23,993 bases of DNA from CAYRKT01 sp964425005 (GTDB lineage: Bacteria; Synergistota; Synergistia; CAYRKT01), in NCBI GenBank assembly GCA_964425005.1, contig CAYRKT010000020.1, forward strand, positions 1-23,993, read 5' to 3'. The notes beneath the pieces are model-generated. The model did not search any database. It was not told where the DNA came from and was given only the letters and a program-made list of their open reading frames with translations. Both the position numbers and the translations under genes were made by a program. How positions within the stretch are numbered: the first letter of the stretch is position 1; the number at the start of each line of letters is the position of its first letter. Below, piece by piece: positions 15,564 through 22,832 of this stretch.

Positions 15564-16026
15564 ACGCCCTCTTTGCCCCCTCGACGCCCAGAGCTCCGAT
15601 CAGGGCCAGGCTCAGCGCGGCTGTGAGCTGGTCCGCTAGCCCTCCCGTCCTGAAGAGCCTGAGCCCCACCCTCCTGTTCGAGAGGACGGAGAGCTTGATG
15701 CCGCCCTTGGTCAGGCTGTCCAGGAAAAGGTGGGAGAGGTATCCGAGCGAAACGGCTAGCCCATGCCAGAGGCCCAGGATCAGCGCCGATGCCAGGGAGA
15801 TCGAGAGGGCGAAGTCCAGGGAGTGGCTTAGGCCCCTGTGCCCGAACATCAGGTTGAGCGCCCTGGAGAGCCTGGGGAATTTCCTCCCCACCTTGGTCGC
15901 CGTGCTGTCCAGGTCGGGGAGCAAAGAAGAGATGACGGCGAGCGACAGGAAGAAAAGGTCCTGAGCTGCGCCCTTCACCGAGACGGCGAGGGCCAGCCCG
16001 AAGAGCAGGTGCGTTCTCCCGGTCAT
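15550..16026 (-). CDS. YdjM-family membrane-bound metal-dependent hydrolase (DUF457)
   Basis: A 158-residue membrane protein of the LexA-regulated YdjM/DUF457 family. Family features are MTGRTHLLFGLALAV at the start, ISSLLPDLDS with acidic metal ligands, GHRGLSHSLDF and LGYLSHLFLDSLTKGGI with conserved His and Asp, and a few hydrophobic helices. It is annotated in general as a membrane metal-dependent hydrolase, but the substrate is unknown. ATG 16026 is selected because the family begins with this motif; the open frame to 16086 would overlap the Msr gene. It is the last gene of the minus-strand operon, 32 bp after the msrBA stop. Confidence 0.85.
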   Translation of the reverse strand: MTGRTHLLFGLALAVSVKGAAQDLFFLSLAVISSLLPDLDSTATKVGRKFPRLSRALNLMFGHRGLSHSLDFALSISLASALILGLWHGLAVSLGYLSHLFLDSLTKGGIKLSVLSNRRVGLRLFRTGGLADQLTAALSLALIGALGVEGAKRAFSRF

Positions 16027-16058
16027 GGTCTGATGTCCCCTCGGCCTGATGATTTCCT

Positions 16059-16997
16059 CTAGAAGACCTTTCTCCAGCGATGGCAATAAGGGGCCTCGCC
16101 GGTCTTATCGTAGTAATCCTGGTGGTAATCCTCCGCCAGGTAAAAGGTGGATGCCTCCCTCAGCTGGGTCGCCACCTTGTGCCCCATCTCCTTTAGCCTC
16201 TGGATCAACCTCTCGGCGACCTCCCTTTGCTCCTCGTCGGTGTAGAATATGGCGCTGAGGTACTGGGGACCGATGTCCGGACCCTGCCCGTCCTCCTGCG
16301 AGAAGTCGTGGATCTCGAAGAAATACCTCAAGATCTCCTCGACGGGCTTGTCCCCCTGGTAGATTACCTCCACAGTCTCCAGGTGGCCCGTCCTGCCGGT
16401 GCAGACCATCTTGTAGGTGGGGTTGGGGACGTGTCCGCCCATGTAGCCCACCCTGGTGTCCACCACGTAGGGGTGTCTTTTCATCAGGTGCTCCACGCCC
16501 CAGAAACATCCTCCCGCGAGGAATATCCTGTTTATCCTCGGCCTCTCCCCCTGCGGCAGGAAGCGCATGGACGCGGAGTTTACGCAGTGCCTTACGTTCT
16601 TAGGGGTAAAACCCTCCCCCTCGAAGACGTGGCCCAGGTGTGCCCCGCAGTAGGCGCAGGATATCTCGGTCCTAACGCCGTCCGGATCGGGGGATCTCCT
16701 TACAGCTCCCGGGATCTCGTCGTCGAAGCTGGGCCAACCGCAGCCGGAGTGGAACTTGTCCTCGCTTCGATATAGGGGTATCCCGCAGTTGTTGCATACG
16801 TAGATGCCCTTCTCGAAGTGGTCCACGTACTTGCCGGTGAAGGGCCTTTCGGTTCCCCTCTCGAACATCACCCATCTCTCCAGGTCGCTCAAGTCGTCCC
16901 TGAAGGGCTTTACCTTCAACGGAGCCACCTCCTCTCCCGCGGCGCACCACGCCATCGCCGCCGAAATCGAGATCACCAGGACGGCGAGCGCTCTCAT
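16059..16997 (-). CDS. msrBA: exported MsrB-MsrA fusion methionine sulfoxide reductase
   Basis: A 312-residue fusion. A signal peptide occupies about residues 1-20, so the enzyme should work outside the cytoplasm. The MsrB domain comes first, with the zinc pairs CNNC and CAYC and the catalytic RHCVNSASMRF; it reduces Met-R-sulfoxide. The MsrA domain follows from about residue 157, with the catalytic GGCFWGVEHLM and GYMGGHVPNPTY; it reduces Met-S-sulfoxide. The B-A order is opposite to PilB-type A-B fusions. No thioredoxin-like domain is fused, so an external reductant is required. The ATG makes a 4-bp ATGA overlap with the purE stop. The MAWC sequence is not a convincing lipobox. Confidence 0.93.
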   Translation of the reverse strand: MRALAVLVISISAAMAWCAAGEEVAPLKVKPFRDDLSDLERWVMFERGTERPFTGKYVDHFEKGIYVCNNCGIPLYRSEDKFHSGCGWPSFDDEIPGAVRRSPDPDGVRTEISCAYCGAHLGHVFEGEGFTPKNVRHCVNSASMRFLPQGERPRINRIFLAGGCFWGVEHLMKRHPYVVDTRVGYMGGHVPNPTYKMVCTGRTGHLETVEVIYQGDKPVEEILRYFFEIHDFSQEDGQGPDIGPQYLSAIFYTDEEQREVAERLIQRLKEMGHKVATQLREASTFYLAEDYHQDYYDKTGEAPYCHRWRKVF

Positions 16998-17509
16998 CGC
17001 CCCATCTCCTCCAGGTATGAGTTTGCCCCCATCTCCTCGAGCTTCCTGGCTTTGGCCTCCACCGAGAGCCTCTCCTCCGCCATCCTCTCCCTCACCCTGT
17101 TCGCCACCTCCGGATGCTTGATCCCCAGGATCCTGGCGGCCAAAAGCGCTGCGTTCTTGGCGCCGTCTATGGCCACGGTGGCCACCGGTACCCCGAAGGG
17201 CATCTGGACGATGGAAAGGAGGGAGTCTAGCCCGTTCAGGGACCTGCTCCTGATGGGCACCCCTATGACCGGAAGGTGGGTGAGGGAAGCGGTCATGCCC
17301 GGCAGATGGGCGGCTCCTCCCGCACCCGCTATTATCACCTCTATTCCCCTCTCGTGGGCGGTCTTGGCGTACTCGAACATCCTCTCGGGCGTCCTGTGGG
17401 CCGAGACCACGGTGATCTCATAGGGTATCCCCAGCTCCTCCAGGACTTCGGCTGCCTGCGCCATTACCGGAAGGTCCGAGTCGCTGCCCATTATTATGCC
17501 GACCTTCAT
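16994..17509 (-). CDS. purE: N5-carboxyaminoimidazole ribonucleotide mutase
   Basis: A 171-residue class I PurE, which converts N5-CAIR to CAIR in purine synthesis. Motifs are GIIMGSDSDLPVM at the start, VVSAHRTPERM, IAGAGGAAHLPGM and the GVPIRS region, with the catalytic His in the SAHRTP segment. The length is typical. The start overlaps the purK stop by 4 bp (ATGA), so PurK and PurE are coupled and should work in sequence. Confidence 0.97.
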   Translation of the reverse strand: MKVGIIMGSDSDLPVMAQAAEVLEELGIPYEITVVSAHRTPERMFEYAKTAHERGIEVIIAGAGGAAHLPGMTASLTHLPVIGVPIRSRSLNGLDSLLSIVQMPFGVPVATVAIDGAKNAALLAARILGIKHPEVANRVRERMAEERLSVEAKARKLEEMGANSYLEEMGR

Positions 17510-18624
17510 CTGCTGACGCTCCCCTTGACCTTCAGGGTCCTTCTAACCCTCTCGAGCTTTTCCTCCAGCTCCTCGTAGGTCTCAGCTAATACGGTCACGT
17601 GCCCCATCTTTCGGAAGGGAAAGACCTCCTTCTTGCCGTAGATGTGAACGTAGACCCCCTCCATCGAGAGGACCTCCTCCAGGCCGACGAAGAGGGGTTT
17701 GCCGTAGTGCCCTGGTTCGCTCACCAGGTTCCAGGTGGCGGCCAGGCTCGTCGTCCTGGGTGATCCCAGAGGCCATCCGCAGCACACCCTCACGAGTTGC
17801 TCGAACTGGCTGCAGAGGCAGGCCTCTATCGTGTAGTGCCCCGAGTTGTGCGGTCTGGGCGCTAGCTCGTTGAGCAAAACCCTCCCCCTTCTGTCCAAAA
17901 ATAGCTCGACTCCGAAGACCCCCACGCCCCTGAGGGCCTCCACCGACCTCCTAGCTATCCCCTCGGCCTCAGAGGCTATCTCGCTGCTCACCCTGGCTGG
18001 AGCCACGAGGGTGTTCATGAGCTTGAACCTGTCGTCGAAGGTCATCTCCACCGCAGGGTATACGGCGCAACTTCCGCCCTCGTCCCTTACGACTATCACC
18101 GCGAGCTCTTTGTCTATCTCCACGAACTCCTCCGCGTAGGAAGGCCCCTTTATAGCCCTCTCCAGGTCGGAGACCTCCCTCATCACCACGACGCCTCTGC
18201 CGTCATAGCCGCCCTTCCTCGACTTCTGCACCAGCGGCAGGCGATCCCTCAGGTCCTCCTCTGATCTCACCTCCCAGAAGGAGGGCATGGGTATTCCCGC
18301 CTCCCTCAGCACCGTCTTCTGGACTAACTTGTCCTGTATGATCTCCACCGCCTCCGGGTTTGGGACGACCCTTAAGCTCTCGGAGAGCTTCCTCAGCCCC
18401 TGGGGGCTGACGTTCTCGACGTCTATCGTTACGACGTCGCAGCCGCGGGCGAAGGAGAGCACGTCCCTCTCCGAGTCGACCCTGCCCAGCTGTTGTTCGG
18501 CCACAGCGGAGGCAGGACAGCCAGGAGTGTGGTCCAGCACCCTCACCCTCACCCCCATTCTCTGTGCCTCCAGGGCGGTCATCTTGGCCAGCTGGCCTCC
18601 GCCGAGAACGCCTATGGTCTTCAA
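17506..18624 (-). CDS. purK: N5-carboxyaminoimidazole ribonucleotide synthetase
   Basis: A 372-residue ATP-grasp enzyme that carboxylates AIR with bicarbonate and ATP to give N5-CAIR. Family marks are IGVLGGGQLAKMTALEAQRMG at the N terminus, the ATP-grasp segments LVQKSRKGGYDGRGVVV and EEFVEIDKELAVIVVRD, and NELAPRPHNSGHYTIEAC at the metal/ATP site. The length is normal. It has ATGA-type overlaps with both the DUF4130 gene ahead and purE behind. Confidence 0.97.
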   Translation of the reverse strand: MKTIGVLGGGQLAKMTALEAQRMGVRVRVLDHTPGCPASAVAEQQLGRVDSERDVLSFARGCDVVTIDVENVSPQGLRKLSESLRVVPNPEAVEIIQDKLVQKTVLREAGIPMPSFWEVRSEEDLRDRLPLVQKSRKGGYDGRGVVVMREVSDLERAIKGPSYAEEFVEIDKELAVIVVRDEGGSCAVYPAVEMTFDDRFKLMNTLVAPARVSSEIASEAEGIARRSVEALRGVGVFGVELFLDRRGRVLLNELAPRPHNSGHYTIEACLCSQFEQLVRVCCGWPLGSPRTTSLAATWNLVSEPGHYGKPLFVGLEEVLSMEGVYVHIYGKKEVFPFRKMGHVTVLAETYEELEEKLERVRRTLKVKGSVSR

Positions 18625-19325
18625 TCCCCCTCTACCTCCTCCCGGATTTCAGGATGTTCCGCGAACTCGGTCATGTGCCTCCTGTACCTCAAGGGGACCT
18701 TGGACAGCTGAAGCCGTCTGTTCTCCCTCTCCTCCACGGCAACGCTGTGAAAGTAGCTCCTCCAGAGCCTCTGGAACAGGTTCTCTCCCTCAGAGGGCTT
18801 GAGCCCGGAGGCTTCCACCTCGACCATGGCGAATCGTCCGTCCTGTACCAGTACGGCTAGCCCCCTCCTCGTGTCGTGGATCAGCAACCTCTCGGACCTC
18901 ATGCGCCTGGCGAAGTGATAGCTGACGGGAGGGAGGACCTGATACCTGGGCTCGAAGGCCCCATACAGCAGGCCACAACCCATCTCCCTGAACCTGAGGA
19001 AGCCCTTGAACCTGTGGGCCTCCCTCTTCACTGCCCTGGAGACCTCGACCACGCGCCCGAAGATGTGGTGCAGCGGGTCGAAGAGGCGATGAGGCTCCGA
19101 GCGAGCTAGCTTGAGGAAGGCGATGGCGACCATCTCGAAGTTCTCCTCCTCGGATAGTACGTAGTGGTAGAGCACGTCCACCGCCTCCCTGGGGAGCTCG
19201 GAGAGGAGGCCCGTCAGGTCCTCCTCGAAGAGCAGAAGCTGCACCCTCCGCAGGAAGGCGGCCAGGAAGGGCCTGGGGGAAGGCTCAAATCTGCCCAAGG
19301 GGTAAGAGGAGCTGTCCGCCCTCAT
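18621..19325 (-). CDS. TIGR03915/DUF4130 family putative DNA-repair partner protein
   Basis: A 234-residue protein of the DUF4130 family (TIGR03915), found almost always beside TIGR03916 radical SAM proteins; the pair is predicted to act in DNA repair or modification but the chemistry is not established. Features include HHIFGRVVEVSRAVKREAHRFKGFLRF, the SYHFARRMRSERLLIHDTRRG block and a WRSYFHSVAVEERENRRLQ C-terminal part. In many bacteria the family is fused to a uracil-DNA-glycosylase-like domain; here there is no such fusion and the protein stops soon after RRHMTEF. The start overlaps the radical SAM gene by 41 bp, with GGGAGGAG about 10 bases upstream, and the end overlaps purK by 4 bp. 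Confidence 0.85.
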   Translation of the reverse strand: MRADSSSYPLGRFEPSPRPFLAAFLRRVQLLLFEEDLTGLLSELPREAVDVLYHYVLSEEENFEMVAIAFLKLARSEPHRLFDPLHHIFGRVVEVSRAVKREAHRFKGFLRFREMGCGLLYGAFEPRYQVLPPVSYHFARRMRSERLLIHDTRRGLAVLVQDGRFAMVEVEASGLKPSEGENLFQRLWRSYFHSVAVEERENRRLQLSKVPLRYRRHMTEFAEHPEIREEVEGD

Positions 19326-20529
19326 CTTTGGAGAACTCCTCCCTCAGGTCTTCCCAGCTCTTCGCCCCGGACGGGTATCTACCCCCCAGCGTCACGAAGG
19401 GGCGGGCTCTCCTGAGCACGACGCCCAACCTCTTGAGGTCGAGCTCCGACAGGGTCGTCCACCTCCTGGCGCTGATTATCCTCCTGGCCGAGGTGGGGCC
19501 TATCCCTGGGACGCGAAGCAGCGTCTCGTAGTCCGCCGACATCACCTCGACGGGGAACAGGTGCAGGTTCCTCAGGGCCCAGTCCAGCTTGGGGTCCAGG
19601 TCCAGGGAGAGGTTCGGCCTCTTGGCGTCGACCAGCTCGTCCAGCTCAAAGCCGTAGAACCTCATGAGCCAGTCGGCCTGGTAGAGCCTGTGCTCCCGAA
19701 GCAGCGGCGGGGCCTGGGTGGGCAAGCGGGGGTCGTGGTTCACGGGGACGTAGGCGGAGTAGTAGACCCTCCTGAGGCTCAGCCTCTCGTAGAGCCTGCG
19801 GGATAGGAGCAGGATCTCCCTGTCGCTCTCGGGGGTGGCGCCGACTATGATCTGGGTCGACTGGCCCGTGGCCGCGAACTCACCGCCCCTCTCCTCCTTG
19901 GGCAGGGACAGAAGCCTGTGCAGCGTCCTCATGTGCCCCAGTATGCGGTCGAAGTCCTTGTCCGGGGCGAGGGCCTTCAGGGAGGATTCGGTGGGTAGCT
20001 CCAGGTTGACGCTTATCCTGTCGCACCATCGGGACGCCTCCTCTACGGTGGAGGGGCTGCTGCCCGGGAGGACCTTCATGTGGATGTAGCCTCGAAAGCC
20101 CATCTCGAGCCTGAGCGTCTTGGCGGTGGCTATCATTAGCTCCATGGTGTGATCAGGGCTAACCCAAACCCCCGAACTCAGGAAGAGCCCCTCTATGTAG
20201 TTCCTCCTGTATAGCTGATAGGTCAGGTGGGCGAGCTCCTTGGGGGAGAAGGCGGTCCGAAGCACGTCGTTGCTGGCCCTGTTCGCGCAGTAAGCGCAGT
20301 CGTTCTGGCACAGGTTGGTCATGAGGACCTTTAACAGCGAAACGCATCTGCCGTCAGCGCTCCAGGAGTGGCATATGCCCCACCTGGCGGCGCTCCCCAG
20401 CTGTCCCTTGGCCCCACGACGACTCGACCCGCTCGAGGCGCAGGAGACGTCGTACTTAGCCGCCGAGGCCAGTATCGGAAGCTTCTCCTGCAGACTGAGC
20501 CTTGAGGCCACCTTGGTCAGGCTCGACAT
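19285..20529 (-). CDS. TIGR03916 putative DNA modification/repair radical SAM protein
   Basis: A 414-residue radical SAM enzyme. The family start KLPILASAAKYDVSCASSGS is present, and the 4Fe-4S cluster that cleaves S-adenosylmethionine is held by C74, C78 and C81 (CQNDCAYC). Next come the barrel motifs GLFLSSG and HMKVLPG. Near the C terminus LLRVPGIGPTSARRII (about 337-352) is a helix-hairpin-helix DNA-binding element. The last residues hold QLLLPL (406-411), similar to the sliding-clamp motif of bacterial repair proteins. ATG 20529 has no ribosome site ahead, but a promoter at 20536-20565 would begin transcription at the ATG itself. The reaction is unknown. Confidence 0.9.
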   Translation of the reverse strand: MSSLTKVASRLSLQEKLPILASAAKYDVSCASSGSSRRGAKGQLGSAARWGICHSWSADGRCVSLLKVLMTNLCQNDCAYCANRASNDVLRTAFSPKELAHLTYQLYRRNYIEGLFLSSGVWVSPDHTMELMIATAKTLRLEMGFRGYIHMKVLPGSSPSTVEEASRWCDRISVNLELPTESSLKALAPDKDFDRILGHMRTLHRLLSLPKEERGGEFAATGQSTQIIVGATPESDREILLLSRRLYERLSLRRVYYSAYVPVNHDPRLPTQAPPLLREHRLYQADWLMRFYGFELDELVDAKRPNLSLDLDPKLDWALRNLHLFPVEVMSADYETLLRVPGIGPTSARRIISARRWTTLSELDLKRLGVVLRRARPFVTLGGRYPSGAKSWEDLREEFSKDEGGQLLLPLGQI

Positions 20530-20530
20530 A

Positions 20531-20547
20531 CTGTAAGTATATTACAG
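20531..20547 (-). promoter_or_regulatory. palindromic operator candidate over the -10 box of the radical SAM operon
   Basis: CTGTAATATACTTACAG (read on the minus strand) is an inverted repeat with perfect 6-base arms CTGTAA/TTACAG around 5 bases. It ends one base before the ATG. It contains TATACT, the presumed -10 box, so a bound repressor would block polymerase. The E. coli LexA box needs CTG-N10-CAG, whereas here the spacing is N11, so assignment to LexA is not supported. Confidence 0.5.
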
Positions 20548-20565
20548 GTGCCGCCCTCCAGTCCA
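20536..20565 (-). promoter_or_regulatory. promoter for a leaderless radical SAM / DUF4130 / purKE operon
   Basis: On the minus strand, TGGACT (complement of 20560-20565; 4 of 6 to the -35 consensus) is followed 18 bases later by TATACT (complement of 20536-20541; 5 of 6 to -10). The A of the ATG is the 7th base after the -10 box, the usual start distance. With no Shine-Dalgarno sequence between them, a leaderless mRNA is the simplest reading. Confidence 0.5.
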
Positions 20566-20572
20566 TCCTAGG

Positions 20573-20581
20573 TGATATAAT
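20573..20581 (+). promoter_or_regulatory. extended -10 promoter of the aldolase-lptA-lptB operon
   Basis: TGATATAAT is a perfect -10 hexamer with the TGn extension, 45 bases ahead of the aldolase start. No -35 match is seen, which the TGn element can offset. It is divergent from the radical SAM operon promoter about 10-35 bp away. Confidence 0.55.
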
Positions 20582-20625
20582 TTCGATGTGGTCGGCTTCT
20601 GACCGCGAGATGGAGGCGATGGTGC

Positions 20626-21288
20626 GTGTTGTTGTCCCCTTCGGATCTGGTTAGGCTCTCCAGGGAGGCCCATTCCCGGGGTTTGGTGGGCGGGATATGG
20701 GGGAACGCCTCGATCAGGAGCGAGGGTGGTATGACCATAAGCCCTTCGGGCTTCTCTTTGGCCGACGTCGAGGAGAGGACCCTGGTGGAGGTGGCCCTGG
20801 ACGGCTCCCTCGTGAGCGATTGGGCCGGGATTTCTCCCTCCAGCGAGTGGCGCTTGCACTCCTCGATATACGCCGCCAGATCCGAGGTCCTTTGCGTCCT
20901 TCACGTCCATCCTCCTCGTTCCGTGGCCCTCTCCCTGGTGGGAGACTTCCTGCCGCCCGTTCTCGAGGAGATGGCCATGCTTTGTGGTCCCGTCGTGAGG
21001 GTGGCCGATTACGCTCCTCCTGGCACCGAGGAGCTCGCTAGGTCCGCCCTGAGGGCGCTGGGCGATGGCGGCGCGGTGATCCTCAGGAACCACGGGCTGG
21101 TGTGCGTTGGGCGTTCCGTGGACGAGGTCCTGGCGACGGCTGAGGTCTGCGAGAAGGCCGCCGAGGTGTACCTGCTCGCCCTGTCCACGGGTCTCCCTGT
21201 GAAGCCCCTTCCGGAGGCCGAGGCCACGGAGCTGAGGCGCAGGTATCTGGAGGGTTACGGCAGAAGGCTGTGGGGTGCTTCGAGTTGA
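20626..21288 (+). CDS. class II aldolase/adducin family protein (fuculose-phosphate aldolase-like)
   Basis: A 220-residue zinc-dependent protein. The family motifs GNASIRSE, TISPSGF and SSEWRLHSSIY supply phosphate-binding and catalytic regions. The zinc ligands are the two His of HVHP (about residue 92-95) and a third His in NHGLVCVG. Members include L-fuculose-1-phosphate and L-ribulose-5-phosphate enzymes and methylthioribulose-1-phosphate dehydratase; substrate is undecided here. GTG 20626 has GGAGGCGATG upstream. The stop overlaps the likely TTG start of the lptA-like gene, so the three genes are probably one operon. Confidence 0.87.
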   Translation: MLLSPSDLVRLSREAHSRGLVGGIWGNASIRSEGGMTISPSGFSLADVEERTLVEVALDGSLVSDWAGISPSSEWRLHSSIYAARSEVLCVLHVHPPRSVALSLVGDFLPPVLEEMAMLCGPVVRVADYAPPGTEELARSALRALGDGGAVILRNHGLVCVGRSVDEVLATAEVCEKAAEVYLLALSTGLPVKPLPEAEATELRRRYLEGYGRRLWGASS

Positions 21289-22082
21289 GGCTTCTGCCCC
21301 TGCTTTTGCTCTTCCTCCTGTCGGCGGTTAGCCCCTGTGGGGCCTCCTCCCTTAAGGGGATCGCCAGCTCCTTCAGCTACGAAGCCAGGACCGGACTGGT
21401 GAGGCTCGAGGGGGACGTCCTCGTCGAGGCCAAGGGCCTCAGGGTCAGCTCCGACGCGGCCACTTTCGATGAGAGGTCTGGCAGGCTTTACCTCTCCGGG
21501 GACGTCCTCGTCTCGAGCGACCTCGGAGAGGCCCGCGCCGACTCGGCCAGTTACGATCCGTCCGCCGACCTCCTGGTCCTGGAAGGTGAGGTCGTCGTCT
21601 CGATGGATTCGTCGATCCTCAGGGCTAGGGCCGTGGCCCTGGGTGGCTCCGGCGAGGTCAGGGCTTCGGGGGACGTGAGGCTCGAGCTAAAGGGGGAGGG
21701 GCTCGGCGTCGTGGCGAGGGCCGCCTTCCTCTCGGCGAGCGGCGACAGGGTGGAGATGCGCGGCGGCGTCGAGCTCGAGGAAGCCTCTCGCGGCCTTAGG
21801 GCCAGATCCCCCTCCGCTCAGCTTTGGCTCGGCGCGGGCGATGGGAGGAGGAGGACGGTGGAGAGGGCGCTCATGGCGGATGGCGTGTCCGTCGAGGGCA
21901 GAGGGGTATCGGCCACCGCCGAGAGGGCCGACTACGACGTTCGAAGGGAGCTCCTGAGGTTGGAGGGGAGCGTGGCGATATCTTCGGCTCGAGGTACCCT
22001 CAGGGCGAAGGTGGCCTCGCTGGACTTGAGGTCTGGCGTCTTCAGGGGCGTTGGTGGCAGGGCCTCGATCGGATTGGAGTGA
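21285..22082 (+). CDS. LptA/OstA-like periplasmic lipopolysaccharide-transport protein
   Basis: A protein of about 265 residues with an N-terminal signal peptide (LLPLLLLFLLSAVSPCGASS). The rest is made of repeated short beta strands in the OstA/LptA pattern, such as GRLYLSGDVLVSSDLGEARADSASYD and, later, a RADYDVRRELLRLEGSVAI block, which suggests two LptA-like units. It would carry lipopolysaccharide across the periplasm, showing that the cell has an outer membrane. TTG 21285 makes a TTGA overlap with the aldolase stop and follows GGGGTG; GTG 21270 is an alternative. It directly precedes lptB, as lptA does in many diderms. Sequence identity to LptA is likely to be low, as is usual. Confidence 0.82.
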   Translation: MRLLPLLLLFLLSAVSPCGASSLKGIASSFSYEARTGLVRLEGDVLVEAKGLRVSSDAATFDERSGRLYLSGDVLVSSDLGEARADSASYDPSADLLVLEGEVVVSMDSSILRARAVALGGSGEVRASGDVRLELKGEGLGVVARAAFLSASGDRVEMRGGVELEEASRGLRARSPSAQLWLGAGDGRRRTVERALMADGVSVEGRGVSATAERADYDVRRELLRLEGSVAISSARGTLRAKVASLDLRSGVFRGVGGRASIGLE

Positions 22083-22828
22083 TCCCGTTGGAAGCGCCGT
22101 CTCGCCGATCCCTACTGGCGGAGGGGCTCGTCAAGTTCTACGGGGGCAAGAGGGTGGTCTCCTCCGTTAGCCTCAGGGTAAACCAGGGGGAGGTGGTGGG
22201 TCTTTTGGGTCCCAACGGTGCGGGAAAGACCACCACCTTCTACATGATGGTGGGGTTGGTCAAGCCGGACGAGGGCAGGGTCTTCCTGGGCGAGAGGGAC
22301 ATAACGGGCTTGCCCATGCCCAAGAGGGCCAGGCTGGGGTTGGGCTATCTGCCGCAGGAGCAGTCGATCTTCTGGGGTCTTAGGGTCTGGGAGAACGTAT
22401 ACCTGGTGCTCGAGGAGCTGGGGGTCACCGAGGTGGAGGACATGGAAAGGCTTTGCGCCCACGTGATGTCCGAGGTGGGCATCTCCCACATGGCTCAGGA
22501 GTACGCCTACAACCTGTCGGGGGGGGAGAGGAGGAAGGTCGAGATAGCCAGGGCCCTGGCCACCATGCCTGAGTTCCTGCTCCTAGATGAGCCCTTCGGA
22601 GGAGTAGACCCCATCACGGTCTACGACCTCCAGCAGATAATCATATCCCTCAAGAGGAAGGGGTACGGCGTTCTGCTCACCGACCACAACGTCAGGGAAA
22701 CCCTATCCATCACCGATCGCGCCTACATAATGCACGGCGGCTCGATAATGGTGGAGGGAACCCCTGGCGAGATCGTCTCCCATAGGGAGGCCAGGCGATA
22801 CTACCTGGGCGAGGCCTTCAAGATATGA
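22079..22828 (+). CDS. lptB: lipopolysaccharide export ABC transporter ATPase
   Basis: A 249-residue ATPase that powers lipopolysaccharide extraction from the inner membrane by LptFG. Walker A is GPNGAGKTTTFYMMVGL, followed by LGLGYLPQEQSIFWGLRVWEN (Q loop and LptB-type segment), ABC signature LSGGERRKVEIARAL, Walker B LLLDEPFGGVDP and the switch His in LLTDHNVRETL. Its sequence is strongly LptB-like. GTG 22079 gives a GTGA overlap with the previous stop; TTG 22088 is possible. The open frame begins much earlier, but that upstream part overlaps lptA in another frame. The gene ends 4 bp from the convergent DUF2284 gene. Confidence 0.95.
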   Translation: MIPLEAPSRRSLLAEGLVKFYGGKRVVSSVSLRVNQGEVVGLLGPNGAGKTTTFYMMVGLVKPDEGRVFLGERDITGLPMPKRARLGLGYLPQEQSIFWGLRVWENVYLVLEELGVTEVEDMERLCAHVMSEVGISHMAQEYAYNLSGGERRKVEIARALATMPEFLLLDEPFGGVDPITVYDLQQIIISLKRKGYGVLLTDHNVRETLSITDRAYIMHGGSIMVEGTPGEIVSHREARRYYLGEAFKI

Positions 22829-22832
22829 CCCT

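Noticed and set aside
16935..16997. lipoprotein signal on MsrBA
   Set aside because: AMAWC does not fit the lipobox consensus [LVI][AST][GA]C; an ordinary signal peptide is more likely.
20531..20547. E. coli-type LexA (SOS) box
   Set aside because: Arms CTG and CAG are 11 bases apart and not 10, and the gram-positive GAAC-N4-GTTC pattern is absent as well.
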